Part shown: one piece after another, positions 1 to 6,659 of the stretch
Layout of the letters: every line of letters starts with the position of its first letter
How positions within the stretch are numbered: the stretch's first letter is position 1
NCBI GenBank assembly: GCA_003857395.1
Contig: RPRC01000200.1
Coordinates: 1-11,538 of the forward strand
Source: Geobacter sp.
GTDB lineage: Bacteria > Desulfobacterota > Desulfuromonadia > Geobacterales > Geobacteraceae
DNA: 11,538 bases
Direction of reading: 5' to 3'
The notes under the pieces: model-generated
What the model saw: the letters and a program-made list of their open reading frames with translations, nothing else
Told to the model about the DNA's origin: nothing
Database searches by the model: none
Made by a program: the position numbers and the translations under genes

Positions 1-263
1 ACCGTGGCGGCAAAGGTCATGGGTGTGGTGATTACCTCATCGCCAGGACCAACCCCCATGGCAAGCAGTGCAAGATGAAGCCCTGCCGTGGCAGAACTCA
101 GGGGAACGGCAAAGGGAGAATCCACATAAACCTTGAAATCTTCCTCAAATTTTTTCACCTTCGGTCCAGTGGTGATCCAACCAGATTTCAGAGAGTCAAC
201 AACCTCCTGAATCTCTTCTTCCTCTATGGTTGGTATGGAAAACGGCAGAAATTCATTGCGCAC
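1..263 (-). CDS. arnB: ArnB-like DegT/DnrJ/EryC1/StrS family aminotransferase, N-terminal part (cut by window edge)
   Basis: This gene runs off the left edge; 87 codons are visible. The frame opens with GTG at 263-261, five bases after a strong AAGGAGG (275-269); no in-frame ATG competes. The N-terminus reads [18 protein letters not shown], followed by [24 protein letters not shown] and [14 protein letters not shown]. These match the start of ArnB, the PLP-dependent aminotransferase that makes UDP-4-amino-4-deoxy-L-arabinose, more closely than other DegT-family sugar aminotransferases, especially at SGWITTGPK and SSATAG. The PLP lysine lies beyond the edge and cannot be checked. It starts 30 bp after the ArnT-like gene, so the two are probably cotranscribed and serve the same aminosugar pathway. 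The family is certain. The exact sugar substrate is inferred from the neighbour and the N-terminus; a PseC- or WecE-like role on another nucleotide sugar remains possible. Confidence 0.82.
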   Translation of the reverse strand, partial: MRNEFLPFSIPTIEEEEIQEVVDSLKSGWITTGPKVKKFEEDFKVYVDSPFAVPLSSATAGLHLALLAMGVGPGDEVITTPMTFAAT

Positions 264-293
264 GAAACCCTCCTTGAAGCATTACTTTTTGTT

Positions 294-1961
294 TCATTTC
301 ACTTTTTCAATACTTTTATTGCTCACAAGCACCGATCCGCCCCAAGCGGCCACTTCTTTCACCGGGGTCTTCACACTCGAACGGAACGCTTCCAAGTCAC
401 TACGGCTTAGTACCGCCAGGTATGCCCGCGGTGAATCCCACATCTCATGAAAAGTGCTCTTTTCCAGGAACCAGCCGTCCTGACTCTCCTGCTGACGTCC
501 AAACTCCAGTTCGCCGCTGGGTCCGGCCAGAACAACTCTTCTTTCCGCATAAAACGGTAGTCCCTGGCGATAAAATCCGTAACTTACCAGCGGCATAGCG
601 GAATACTGTTCGCGAGCAATGCGAGCCAATTCCCGTGTTGACCGCTTTTCAATCGAGCGTGAGAAGATAACCGACGGAGCACACATCGCAGCCAGACTTG
701 CGGTAAGACAGAGAAAACCAATGGCAAATACACGGCTTTTTCTTCTCATGGACAACAGGGAAAGAACGCTGCCGACAACGAATATTCCGCCAAGCAAAAA
801 AGCACCTTCAACGTCGAGTTTCGAATGTACTGCCAATTTCGAATAGAGGATGGTTCCGCTACCGGCAACAAGAAAAAACAAGCCGGCTAAAATGGTCTGA
901 AGCCTGAGTAAGGGACCGTCCTCATCCAAGGCATCGGAAATGGCGGTACCTATCAGAAGAGCTACTGCAGGGAATACCGGCAGGATGTAAGGAATGAGCT
1001 TGGAACTGGACAGCGAAAAGAAAACAAATATCACACCAAACCAAAGACTGAGAAACAAACCGGCGGAATCCCGCTTTGCCCAGACAGACTTGGCAGCCCC
1101 CGGCAAGAAGAACGACCACGGCAGAATCCCACCCAGCAACACAGGAATAAAGTACCACGGCGGCTCGTATCGACCATGTACTTTCGTCAGAAATCTTTCA
1201 ACGTGTTCATGAATGAAAAAAAACTGGAAAAACTCGGGATTCTTGAGAGAGACAAGGACGAACCATGGCGCGCATACCAACAGGAAGAGACAGGTCCCGG
1301 AAAATATTCGCATCTCTCGCAGAAGGCTCCAGCGCTTTGTTATCAGGAGATATAAAAAGATGACACCTCCCGGCAGAACGATGCCGATGAGCCCTTTGGC
1401 CAGAACGGAAAGTGCGCAAAACAAATAGAAAAGATAATAATACCGACCTTTGTTTACTTCATCCCGACGAGAAGCCAGCAGAAATAATCCCAGCGCTGCG
1501 GCCATACAGAACGTAAGGGTAGTATCGATGATGTTCATCCGGGACTGGAACAGAAAGCCGACGGAAGAACCCAGTACCAGAGCAGAATACAGGCCCGCGC
1601 GGCGCCCATAAAGTTTTCGACCGATATGATAAGCCAGCAGCACCCCACAGAGGCCAAAGGCGGCAGACGGAAACCGGGCGGCAGCCTCTTTGTTCCCGAA
1701 GGCAGACAAAGACAGGGCATTTACCCAGTAATGGAGAGGCGGTTTTTCAAAATACTTGACATAGTTCAGGCGGGGAGTAATAAAATCGCCGCTTTCCAGC
1801 ATCTCTCGGGGAATCTCCGCATAACGGCTCTCATCTGGCTCCTTGAAAGGAAGTCCACCCAGAAAGAGTATGAAGAAAATGCTAAAAAAAACCAGGATGG
1901 TCGCAAAATCCACCCAAGCCTTTTCTGCTTTATTTGTCAGGAACCGGGAAATACTCTGCAT
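294..1961 (-). CDS. arnT: ArnT-like lipid A / glycolipid aminosugar transferase (GT39/GT83-type integral membrane protein)
   Basis: A 555-residue polytopic membrane protein, close to the length of E. coli ArnT. After a first membrane helix (about residues 18-38) comes the periplasmic loop signature of the family: DESRYAEIPREML at 43-55, with the acidic D43/E44 pair expected at the catalytic site, then YFEKPPLHYW at 70-79. Many further hydrophobic segments follow (for example around 100-125, 174-207, 220-240, 271-290, 300-345), and a mostly soluble C-terminal part of about 120 residues. ArnT moves 4-amino-4-deoxy-L-arabinose from undecaprenyl phosphate to lipid A on the periplasmic face of the inner membrane, lowering negative charge and giving polymyxin resistance. 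The ATG at 1961 is preceded by AAGGGA about 12 bases upstream, a rather long spacing. The downstream ArnB-like gene supports the assignment, but acceptor and donor are inferred; a related transferase using another polyprenyl-linked sugar is possible. Confidence 0.85.
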   Translation of the reverse strand: MQSISRFLTNKAEKAWVDFATILVFFSIFFILFLGGLPFKEPDESRYAEIPREMLESGDFITPRLNYVKYFEKPPLHYWVNALSLSAFGNKEAAARFPSAAFGLCGVLLAYHIGRKLYGRRAGLYSALVLGSSVGFLFQSRMNIIDTTLTFCMAAALGLFLLASRRDEVNKGRYYYLFYLFCALSVLAKGLIGIVLPGGVIFLYLLITKRWSLLREMRIFSGTCLFLLVCAPWFVLVSLKNPEFFQFFFIHEHVERFLTKVHGRYEPPWYFIPVLLGGILPWSFFLPGAAKSVWAKRDSAGLFLSLWFGVIFVFFSLSSSKLIPYILPVFPAVALLIGTAISDALDEDGPLLRLQTILAGLFFLVAGSGTILYSKLAVHSKLDVEGAFLLGGIFVVGSVLSLLSMRRKSRVFAIGFLCLTASLAAMCAPSVIFSRSIEKRSTRELARIAREQYSAMPLVSYGFYRQGLPFYAERRVVLAGPSGELEFGRQQESQDGWFLEKSTFHEMWDSPRAYLAVLSRSDLEAFRSSVKTPVKEVAAWGGSVLVSNKSIEKVK

Positions 1962-2037
1962 AAGATTTGTTCATCCCTTGAAATATGACTCCGTTCCACT
2001 AATGGAAGGCAGCCCTGCAATTTCGGCAAAGTTTTGT

Positions 2038-2066
2038 ATCCTATAGCAATTACTACTCGCGGTCAA
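2038..2066 (-). promoter_or_regulatory. Candidate sigma70-type promoter for the arnT-arnB unit
   Basis: In the 109-bp gap between trhP and arnT, read on the minus strand, TTGACC (2066-2061, five of six consensus bases) is followed after 17 bases by TAGGAT (2043-2038, four of six). An overlapping TGCTATAGG could act as an extended -10 instead. It lies about 75 bases upstream of the arnT start, which would allow separate transcription from trhP. This is a match by eye only. The rest of the gap holds one small hairpin (TTCCA/TGGAA, 1994-2007) without a T-run. Confidence 0.4.
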
Positions 2067-2070
2067 TTCT

Positions 2071-3288
2071 CTAGGGCAGTTTTTCCCTGCGGATCAAGTC
2101 GAGCGGTTCAACGTGGAAAGGAACCCGCAGGCGGATGCGTTGGTTCGGGTGGGCAACCGTCAGGGGGTAACTCCCGGACTCGGACGTCATCCCCGACATG
2201 GAAAAACGCTGCGAGGCCATTCCTCTGCCGATAAATTCCAGCTCATCTTCCGCGAGTATCCTGTTGCGGACCTCGATTATTACGGATCCGTCTTCCGAAA
2301 GTTCGCTGACAACGCCGACAAACTCGTGACTGCGCAGATACCCGGTCTGGTACTCACGATCCTCCTGCCCTGGCGGGCCAAAGAGAAAACCGGAGGTATA
2401 TCCACGATGACTGATCTTTTTCAGCTCATCCAGCCACTCCTTTTTCACGATATACGCTTCAGGGTTTTCGCGATAGCTGTCGAGAGCTTCCCGATAGGCC
2501 CTGATAACCGAGGCAACGTAATTGATTCCTTTCATTCGCCCTTCAATTTTCAGGGAATCAACCCCGGCATTGATGAGTTCCGGCAAATACTCCAAAAGAC
2601 AGAGATCTTTGGAGTTGAAGATGAAGGTCCCGCGGTCATTCTCCAGTACGGGGAAATAGGACCCGGGCCGTTGTTCCTCCACCAGGGAGTACCCCCAGCG
2701 ACAGGGGTGGGCGCATTCTCCCCTGTTGGCATCTCGTCCCGTCATGACACTGGAAAGCAGACATCGTCCCGAATAAGAGATACACATGGCTCCATGGACA
2801 AACACCTCCAACTCCATCGTCAGGTGCTCCTTGAATCCGCGGATATCCGCAAGGGTCATTTCCCTCGCCAGGTTGACCCGTGCCACACCTTGCCGCTGCC
2901 AAAACCGGGCGCTGCGCCAGTTGGTGGTATTGGCCTGTGTCGAAAGATGGATGGCCCGCTGGGGCGAAATCTCCCTGACCATATCCAGCACCCCAGGATC
3001 AGCGACGATATAGGCGTCGAAGGAGATATTCCGAATCTTTTCCAAATACCGCATCATTCCTTCGAGATCGTTGTTGCCAGGGAATATATTGGTCGTAAGA
3101 TATACCTTTACCCCCCGAGAATGGGCATAGGTGACTGCTTCGTCAAGCCCTTCGCTGGTAAAATTGTCGGCGAGATTTCTGAGACTGTACTCCTCTCCAC
3201 CCAAGTACACAGCATCGGCACCGTAGTGAACAGCCATTTTCAGTTTTTCGAAATTACCGGCCGGAGCCAGCAGTTCGGGAATGATCAC
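2071..3288 (-). CDS. trhP: U32-family protein, TrhP/YegQ-type tRNA hydroxylation protein
   Basis: A 405-residue member of the peptidase U32 family, closest to YegQ, renamed TrhP for its role in forming 5-hydroxyuridine at tRNA wobble position 34. It is not a proven protease. The N-terminus IIPELLAPAGN (2-12) and HYGADAVYLGGEEYSLR (21-37) form the start of the TIM-barrel-like domain. The family signature spans 161-200: EVFVHGAMC, SYSGRCLLS, GRDANRG and CAHPCRW. C169, C176, C192 and C196 are the conserved cysteines thought to hold an iron-sulfur cluster. SLKIEGRMK (245-253) and HRGYTSGF (294-301) are also typical. The start is GTG at 3288; an in-frame TAG lies 13 codons upstream and no ATG fits, while GGAAAGG stands about 10 bases before it. 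It lies divergently from the TPR lipoprotein gene and upstream of arnT. A separate candidate promoter before arnT argues against a single functional operon. Subfamily assignment (TrhP versus RlhA or other U32) is by signature and length. Confidence 0.88.
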   Translation of the reverse strand: MIIPELLAPAGNFEKLKMAVHYGADAVYLGGEEYSLRNLADNFTSEGLDEAVTYAHSRGVKVYLTTNIFPGNNDLEGMMRYLEKIRNISFDAYIVADPGVLDMVREISPQRAIHLSTQANTTNWRSARFWQRQGVARVNLAREMTLADIRGFKEHLTMELEVFVHGAMCISYSGRCLLSSVMTGRDANRGECAHPCRWGYSLVEEQRPGSYFPVLENDRGTFIFNSKDLCLLEYLPELINAGVDSLKIEGRMKGINYVASVIRAYREALDSYRENPEAYIVKKEWLDELKKISHRGYTSGFLFGPPGQEDREYQTGYLRSHEFVGVVSELSEDGSVIIEVRNRILAEDELEFIGRGMASQRFSMSGMTSESGSYPLTVAHPNQRIRLRVPFHVEPLDLIRREKLP

Positions 3289-3385
3289 GTTGTTGATACC
3301 TTTCCGGCATTTGCCGCCTCTCTGCTAGACGGAAACAGTAGCACATCAAGGGCGCCATGAAAACCCTAAAGCCAGCTTTCTATCC

Positions 3386-3414
3386 TTGACAAAATGCCCA
3401 TTTAGCTTTACACA
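3386..3414 (+). promoter_or_regulatory. Candidate sigma70-type promoter for the TPR lipoprotein gene
   Basis: A perfect -35 hexamer TTGACA (3386-3391) is followed after 17 bases by TACACA (3409-3414), a poor -10 with three of six consensus bases. It sits 26 bases before the ATG at 3440, with AAGGGGG as ribosome binding site in between, so the leader would be very short. The assignment rests mainly on the -35 and on the position in a divergent intergenic region. Confidence 0.4.
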
Positions 3415-3439
3415 TAGAAATATTTTTAAGGGGGATATA

Positions 3440-4168
3440 ATGGGCCGAATCAGAGTTTTCATCACCTTTTTTTCCATACTGACACTCTCTGGTTGTGCCG
3501 CTCAGGATACCGCCCTCCGGAAACAGGCGGAACTTGAGTCCCGCATCGAATCCCTTGCCATGGTGAACAACATGACTACCCAGAGGGTTTCAGCACTCAC
3601 GAATGAAGTAAGAGATCTTCAAGAACAGCGCAAACAAGATGCCGCAACACTCCTTGAGATGCGTGACTCAATCATGAATCTCAGGACACTTACGAATGAA
3701 CACCTCACAAATAAGACAGTCTCGCCGATATCAGCCACGCAACAGAAGATCGAACTGATCAACAAAGAAGAAACCGGCTCATTGCAAAAAACAGATGACG
3801 TCCGGTCCGAAGCCTACTTGAAGGCATTCGGTCTTTACAGCGCCAATAAATACGAAGAGGCGATAGAATCCTTCACCGCCTTTATCAAGGCTTACCCTGA
3901 TTCCGAATATGCCGCCAATGCCCAGTATTGGATTGGGGAGTGCTACTACACCCGTTCAGATCTTCCGAAGGCGCTCGATTCCTTCAAAAAGGTCATCAGC
4001 ACCTATCCCCAGGGGAATAAAGTCCCAGACGCAATGCTGAAGGCGGGTTACACTCTTTTCGCAATGAAGCAATCGGAAAAAGCCACTCCCATGCTCGAAT
4101 CATTGATCGAAAAATATCCGGAAAGTCCGGCAGCCGCAAGGGCGAAAGAAAAACTACTCCAGCGCTGA
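3440..4168 (+). CDS. CpoB/YbgF-like lipoprotein with coiled coil and C-terminal tetratricopeptide repeats
   Basis: A 242-residue exported protein. The ATG at 3440 is preferred over an upstream in-frame TTG at 3386: it has AAGGGGG five bases upstream, and only from here does the protein start with a proper signal peptide, MGRIRVFITFFSILTLSGC, ending in the lipobox LSGC with C19 as the lipidated residue. Residue +2 is Ala, not Asp, which by the Lol rule of enterobacteria favours the outer membrane. Residues about 22-90 are charged and heptad-like, a probable trimerising coiled coil. Residues 122-242 hold three TPR-type repeats, with FTAFIKAYPDSEYAANAQYWIGECYY in the first joint, KALDSFKKVISTYP next, and ATPMLESLIEKYPES last. 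This is the CpoB/YbgF architecture, which in E. coli links Tol-Pal with peptidoglycan synthesis at division. Here no tol or pal genes are in view; the neighbour is a LysM protein, so an envelope role is supported but the exact partner is not. A BamD-like or other TPR lipoprotein is less likely given the coiled coil. Confidence 0.85.
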   Translation: MGRIRVFITFFSILTLSGCAAQDTALRKQAELESRIESLAMVNNMTTQRVSALTNEVRDLQEQRKQDAATLLEMRDSIMNLRTLTNEHLTNKTVSPISATQQKIELINKEETGSLQKTDDVRSEAYLKAFGLYSANKYEEAIESFTAFIKAYPDSEYAANAQYWIGECYYTRSDLPKALDSFKKVISTYPQGNKVPDAMLKAGYTLFAMKQSEKATPMLESLIEKYPESPAAARAKEKLLQR

Positions 4169-4178
4169 CAGAACGCAT

Positions 4179-4243
4179 CTTTCCCAGCCATGTTTCCGGG
4201 AAAGGCTGTATGACAAGAGAGAGTGCAGGTACCGCCCCGGTAC
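4179..4243 (+). other. Structured spacer between the TPR lipoprotein and LysM genes (two hairpins, no T-run)
   Basis: Within the 159-bp gap, CTTTCCC (4179-4185) can pair with GGGAAAG (4198-4204) across a 12-base loop. The same bases can instead form a longer interrupted stem, CAGCC (4185-4189) with GGCTG (4204-4208) around TTTC/GAAA, so the two folds exclude each other. A second tight hairpin pairs GTACCG (4229-4234) with CGGTAC (4238-4243) around CCC. Neither is followed by a run of T, so they are not classical intrinsic terminators. They could stabilise or process the transcript or tune expression of the LysM gene. Function is unproven. Confidence 0.35.
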
Positions 4244-4296
4244 AGAATCCGGGCACCATCACAGACGATCCGGAACAAACCGTGAATAATTGGTGA
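4210..4296 (+). CDS. Possible 28-residue small ORF
   Basis: ATG at 4210 opens 28 codons ending in TGA at 4294-4296, beginning MTRESAGTAPVQNPG and ending EQTVNNW. AAAGG (4201-4205) lies four bases upstream, a usable though close ribosome binding site that is itself within the hairpins noted nearby. The peptide is hydrophilic, without signal peptide or membrane segment, and resembles nothing I know. An ORF this short occurs easily by chance, so this is a low-confidence entry included because of the ribosome binding site and the position in an otherwise unexplained gap. Confidence 0.15.
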   Translation: MTRESAGTAPVQNPGTITDDPEQTVNNW

Positions 4297-4327
4297 GTGC
4301 CACAACTTCGCAAGCCATGAGGTGTCT

Positions 4328-5314
4328 ATGAAAAAGATTGTATTCGCGGTATTCATGTCCCTATTGCCGCTGCTCGTACCACTTGCCGCCGGCGCACAGT
4401 CCGAAAAACCGACCATCTATGTCGTCAAGAAAGGCGACACTCTCTGGGGCCTTTCGGATCGGTTCCTGAAGGACCCCTTTTACTGGCCCAATCTTTGGGA
4501 GCGCAACCAGGTTATCACCAACCCGCACCTGATTTATCCTGGGCAAAGAGTTCGAATCTATCCTGACAGGTTAGAATTTATCGATTCAGTAACGGCCACC
4601 GCGAAACCAGCGACTCCTGAGAAGGTCGTAGCAGAAAGAATCTTTACCGTAAGCGGATCGGAAGGGTTTCTCCTTGAAACCGACCTCGATTCCGCGGGAA
4701 CTATCCTTCAAGCCGATCACAACCGACTGGTCGTCGGACAGGAAGACACCGTATATACCGACATAGGAACGGAACGGGGTGCCAGATCTGGAGACAAATT
4801 TTCCATCCTCAAGAGGGTGAAAAAGATTTACCACCCTGAGTCAGGGGATTTCATCGGGTACAAATTCCTTCCCCTGGGAAGCCTGGAACTTATGGACCTG
4901 GAAGCAAAGAGCTCCCGGGCCATAATCACCAACTCCTACCTCGAGATCAGCCCTGGCGCGACGCTTATCCCGTACCGGGACAAGCGTCGCGAGGTAGCAC
5001 TAAAGGCTGCAAACAAAGCCCTGGACGGCTATATCATCGAGTCCAGGATGGGGAATATAACCATCGGCGAAAATGATGTGGTGTATCTTGATCTAGGCAA
5101 AACCCAAGGGGTGCAGATCGGCAACATGCTGTACGTTGTGCGTGACGTCCCCTTGGACAAGACTTATGTACAACGCGAAGCAAGCCCCCTGCCGCAACAA
5201 GTTCTGGGAGCCCTCGTGGTAGTGGAAGTCGCGGACAAAACCTCAACAGCCCTGGTGGTCAAGAGCGTTGAAACCATCTACCTTGGCGACAAGGTTAAAC
5301 TCTTCAAAAACTAA
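4328..5314 (+). CDS. Secreted LysM-domain protein with duplicated C-terminal domain
   Basis: A 328-residue exported protein. The ATG at 4328 has GAGG (4319-4322) five bases upstream; a GTG two codons earlier is too close to that site. Residues 1-23 form a signal peptide (MKKIVFAVFMSLLPLLVPLA, then AGAQ). One LysM module covers about 30-77 (YVVKKGDTLWGLSDRFLKDP through HLIYPGQRVRI), in the form with a tryptophan-rich insertion (FYWPNLWERNQ). LysM binds N-acetylglucosamine-containing glycans, here presumably peptidoglycan. After a linker rich in Ala, Thr and Pro, residues 113-216 and 234-326 are two copies of one domain, aligned without gaps over 136-216 and 246-326 at an offset of 110. No catalytic motif is visible, so a structural or scaffolding role in the periplasm is more likely than hydrolysis. 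It follows the TPR lipoprotein gene by 159 bp and ends 13 bp before an intrinsic terminator, so the two probably form one envelope transcription unit. The family is clear; the role is inferred. Confidence 0.85.
   Translation: MKKIVFAVFMSLLPLLVPLAAGAQSEKPTIYVVKKGDTLWGLSDRFLKDPFYWPNLWERNQVITNPHLIYPGQRVRIYPDRLEFIDSVTATAKPATPEKVVAERIFTVSGSEGFLLETDLDSAGTILQADHNRLVVGQEDTVYTDIGTERGARSGDKFSILKRVKKIYHPESGDFIGYKFLPLGSLELMDLEAKSSRAIITNSYLEISPGATLIPYRDKRREVALKAANKALDGYIIESRMGNITIGENDVVYLDLGKTQGVQIGNMLYVVRDVPLDKTYVQREASPLPQQVLGALVVVEVADKTSTALVVKSVETIYLGDKVKLFKN
4664..5305 (+). repeat. Coding-level tandem domain duplication inside the LysM protein
   Basis: Copy A is residues 113-216 and copy B 234-326. 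Matching landmarks are GFLLE/GYIIE, VGQEDTVYTDIGTERGARSG/IGENDVVYLDLGKTQGVQIG, GSLELMDLEAKSSRAIITNS/GALVVVEVADKTSTALVVKS and GATLIPY/GDKVKLF. From residue 136 onward the copies are in register at exactly 110 residues, with copy A carrying about 11 extra residues just before. The pattern of hydrophobic strands with a G-V/A-x-x-G-D/N turn suggests two small beta-barrels. The divergence indicates an old duplication. Confidence 0.75.
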
Positions 5315-5327
5315 TTCCTGATCCTGA

Positions 5328-5357
5328 GGGATCGGCCAGCAGGCCGGTCCCTTTTTT
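5328..5357 (+). terminator. Rho-independent terminator after the LysM gene
   Basis: GGGATCGGCC (5328-5337) pairs with GGCCGGTCCC (5342-5351), ten pairs including one T-G wobble, around an AGCA tetraloop. It is followed directly by six T (5352-5357). It starts 13 bases after the LysM stop codon and ends only 11 bases before the dprA ATG, so it separates the envelope unit from dprA and leaves almost no room for a dprA promoter downstream of it. Confidence 0.93.
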
Positions 5358-5368
5358 AGTATCTCTCT

Positions 5369-6448
5369 ATGGCAGAAATATTCTGGCTTGCACTAAAAAA
5401 CGTTCCCCAGGTGGGAAATGTAACCTTCCGACGGTTGCTCGACCATTTCGGCAGCCCGGAGAGGGTGCTGTCTGCGTCAGAGCAGGAACTGGCGGCAGTC
5501 AAGGGAATTCTTCCCGCTGTAGTGGTGTCTTTACTGCAGCATGACGGCACCAGGTGGGCAAAGGAAGAGTGGGAACGTATCCAGAAAAGCTGTGTGAGAC
5601 TCATAACTCTTCATGCACCAGATTATCCGAGGCTGCTTCGACACCTGCCAGACCCACCTCCTTTTCTCTATGTAAAAGGTGAATTGCGGAATACTGATAC
5701 GGCAATCGCTATTGTCGGATCCCGTCAGGCCTCAGGGTACGGTATCGCTACTACCCAGAAAATGGCCAGGGAACTGGCGCGGCATGGCATCACCGTTGTC
5801 TCTGGAATGGCTCGTGGTGTCGACGCTGCGGCGCATCGGGGCGCGCTGATGGAAGAAGGCCAAACAATCGGCATTCTGGGCTGCGGGATCGACATTGCCT
5901 ATCCGCGGGAGAACCGAGAACTTTTTGCCGAAATGGCAGCCAGGGGTGCTCTCGTTTCCGAATTCCCCATGAAAACATTGCCCCTTGCTGAAAATTTCCC
6001 ACGACGAAACAGAATCATCAGCGGTATCTCCCGCGGGATACTTGTAGTCGAAGCAGCAGAGGGCAGCGGATCGCTCATCACAGCTCAATGCGCCCTGGAA
6101 CAGGGGCGAGACGTCTATGCCATACCCGGGAACATTCACTCCGCCAACAGCAGAGGAACCAATCGACTCATCAAGCAGGGAGCAAAACTTGTGGAAACGG
6201 TAGAAGACATTCTGGAAGACATCCCTCGACAAAGCGGGGGAAGTGAGCCCCAGCCCCTTCTACCCAAAACCACTTTTTCTCCCCAGGAAGCAACGATCTT
6301 TTCCCTTCTCTCCACGACAACGCTCCATATCGATGAAATCGTGACAAGAAGCACATTGACAGTGGGGGAAGTCTCCGCTATTTTACTACGCTTGGAACTG
6401 AATGGCGTCATTTCGCAACTCCCCGGAAAACACTTTCTGCTTGCATAA
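5369..6448 (+). CDS. dprA: DNA-processing protein DprA (Smf)
   Basis: A 359-residue DprA. It binds incoming single-stranded DNA during natural transformation and loads RecA; many non-competent bacteria also keep it. An N-terminal helical SAM/HhH-like region (3-60: WLALKNVPQVGNVTFRRLL) precedes the Rossmann-like core. The core shows GSRQASGYG (117-125), SGMARGVDAAAHRGAL (145-160), GILGCGIDIAYPREN (168-182), FPRRNRIISGIS (210-221) and GSGSLITAQCALEQGRDVYA (232-251). The C-terminal winged-helix domain is at about 303-358. Length and motifs are complete. The ATG at 5369 is forced: an in-frame TAG lies at 5357-5359 and the family N-terminus begins here. There is no Shine-Dalgarno sequence; the twelve bases before the start are pyrimidine-rich (TATCTCTCT), and an intrinsic terminator lies just upstream. 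Expression therefore depends on read-through, a promoter inside the LysM gene, or unusual initiation. topA follows after 211 bp, a gene order common in bacteria. Confidence 0.96.
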   Translation: MAEIFWLALKNVPQVGNVTFRRLLDHFGSPERVLSASEQELAAVKGILPAVVVSLLQHDGTRWAKEEWERIQKSCVRLITLHAPDYPRLLRHLPDPPPFLYVKGELRNTDTAIAIVGSRQASGYGIATTQKMARELARHGITVVSGMARGVDAAAHRGALMEEGQTIGILGCGIDIAYPRENRELFAEMAARGALVSEFPMKTLPLAENFPRRNRIISGISRGILVVEAAEGSGSLITAQCALEQGRDVYAIPGNIHSANSRGTNRLIKQGAKLVETVEDILEDIPRQSGGSEPQPLLPKTTFSPQEATIFSLLSTTTLHIDEIVTRSTLTVGEVSAILLRLELNGVISQLPGKHFLLA

Positions 6449-6610
6449 TCCAGCCATTACCGATAAATATCCTGTTTGTCGTGGATAACACCACAGACAT
6501 ACTTACGAAAATAATTGCGGTTTTCACGAGAAGGGACTAACGGTCATCAGCTGTGATCAATGTTTTTTCACTCTTCCTTCTTCTAATTCCGAATTTCCGT
6601 GTTAGATTCT

Positions 6611-6619
6611 TGCTATAGT
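6611..6619 (+). promoter_or_regulatory. Candidate extended -10 promoter for the topA-trmFO-maf-yggS operon
   Basis: TGCTATAGT (6611-6619) matches an extended -10 element: TGn followed by TATAGT, five of six consensus bases. No good -35 is seen 16-18 bases upstream, as is usual for extended -10 promoters. It lies 41 bases before the topA ATG. The 211-bp gap from 6449 is AT-rich and holds no ORF of note; a weak hairpin ATCA/TGAT followed by a short T-run near 6546-6567 is too small to call a terminator. The leader from 6625 to 6648 is pyrimidine-rich. Confidence 0.5.
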
Positions 6620-6659
6620 ATGAATTTCTTCTCTTCTCTAACTTTTTCATGGTGAAAAC

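Noticed and set aside
2113..3360. A 415-codon open frame on the plus strand opposite trhP
   Set aside because: It lies almost wholly antisense to a well-conserved U32 gene, contains no recognisable domain, and its composition is what the complement of trhP codons would give. The motifs and cysteine pattern are on the minus strand.
3386..3439. An upstream start adding 18 residues to the TPR lipoprotein
   Set aside because: It has no ribosome binding site, would overlap the likely -35 element, and would bury the signal peptide that begins at 3440 behind AAGGGGG.
6546..6567. Possible dprA terminator in the dprA-topA gap
   Set aside because: The stem is only four pairs (ATCA/TGAT) and separated from the T-run by several bases; far too weak beside the clear terminator at 5328-5357.
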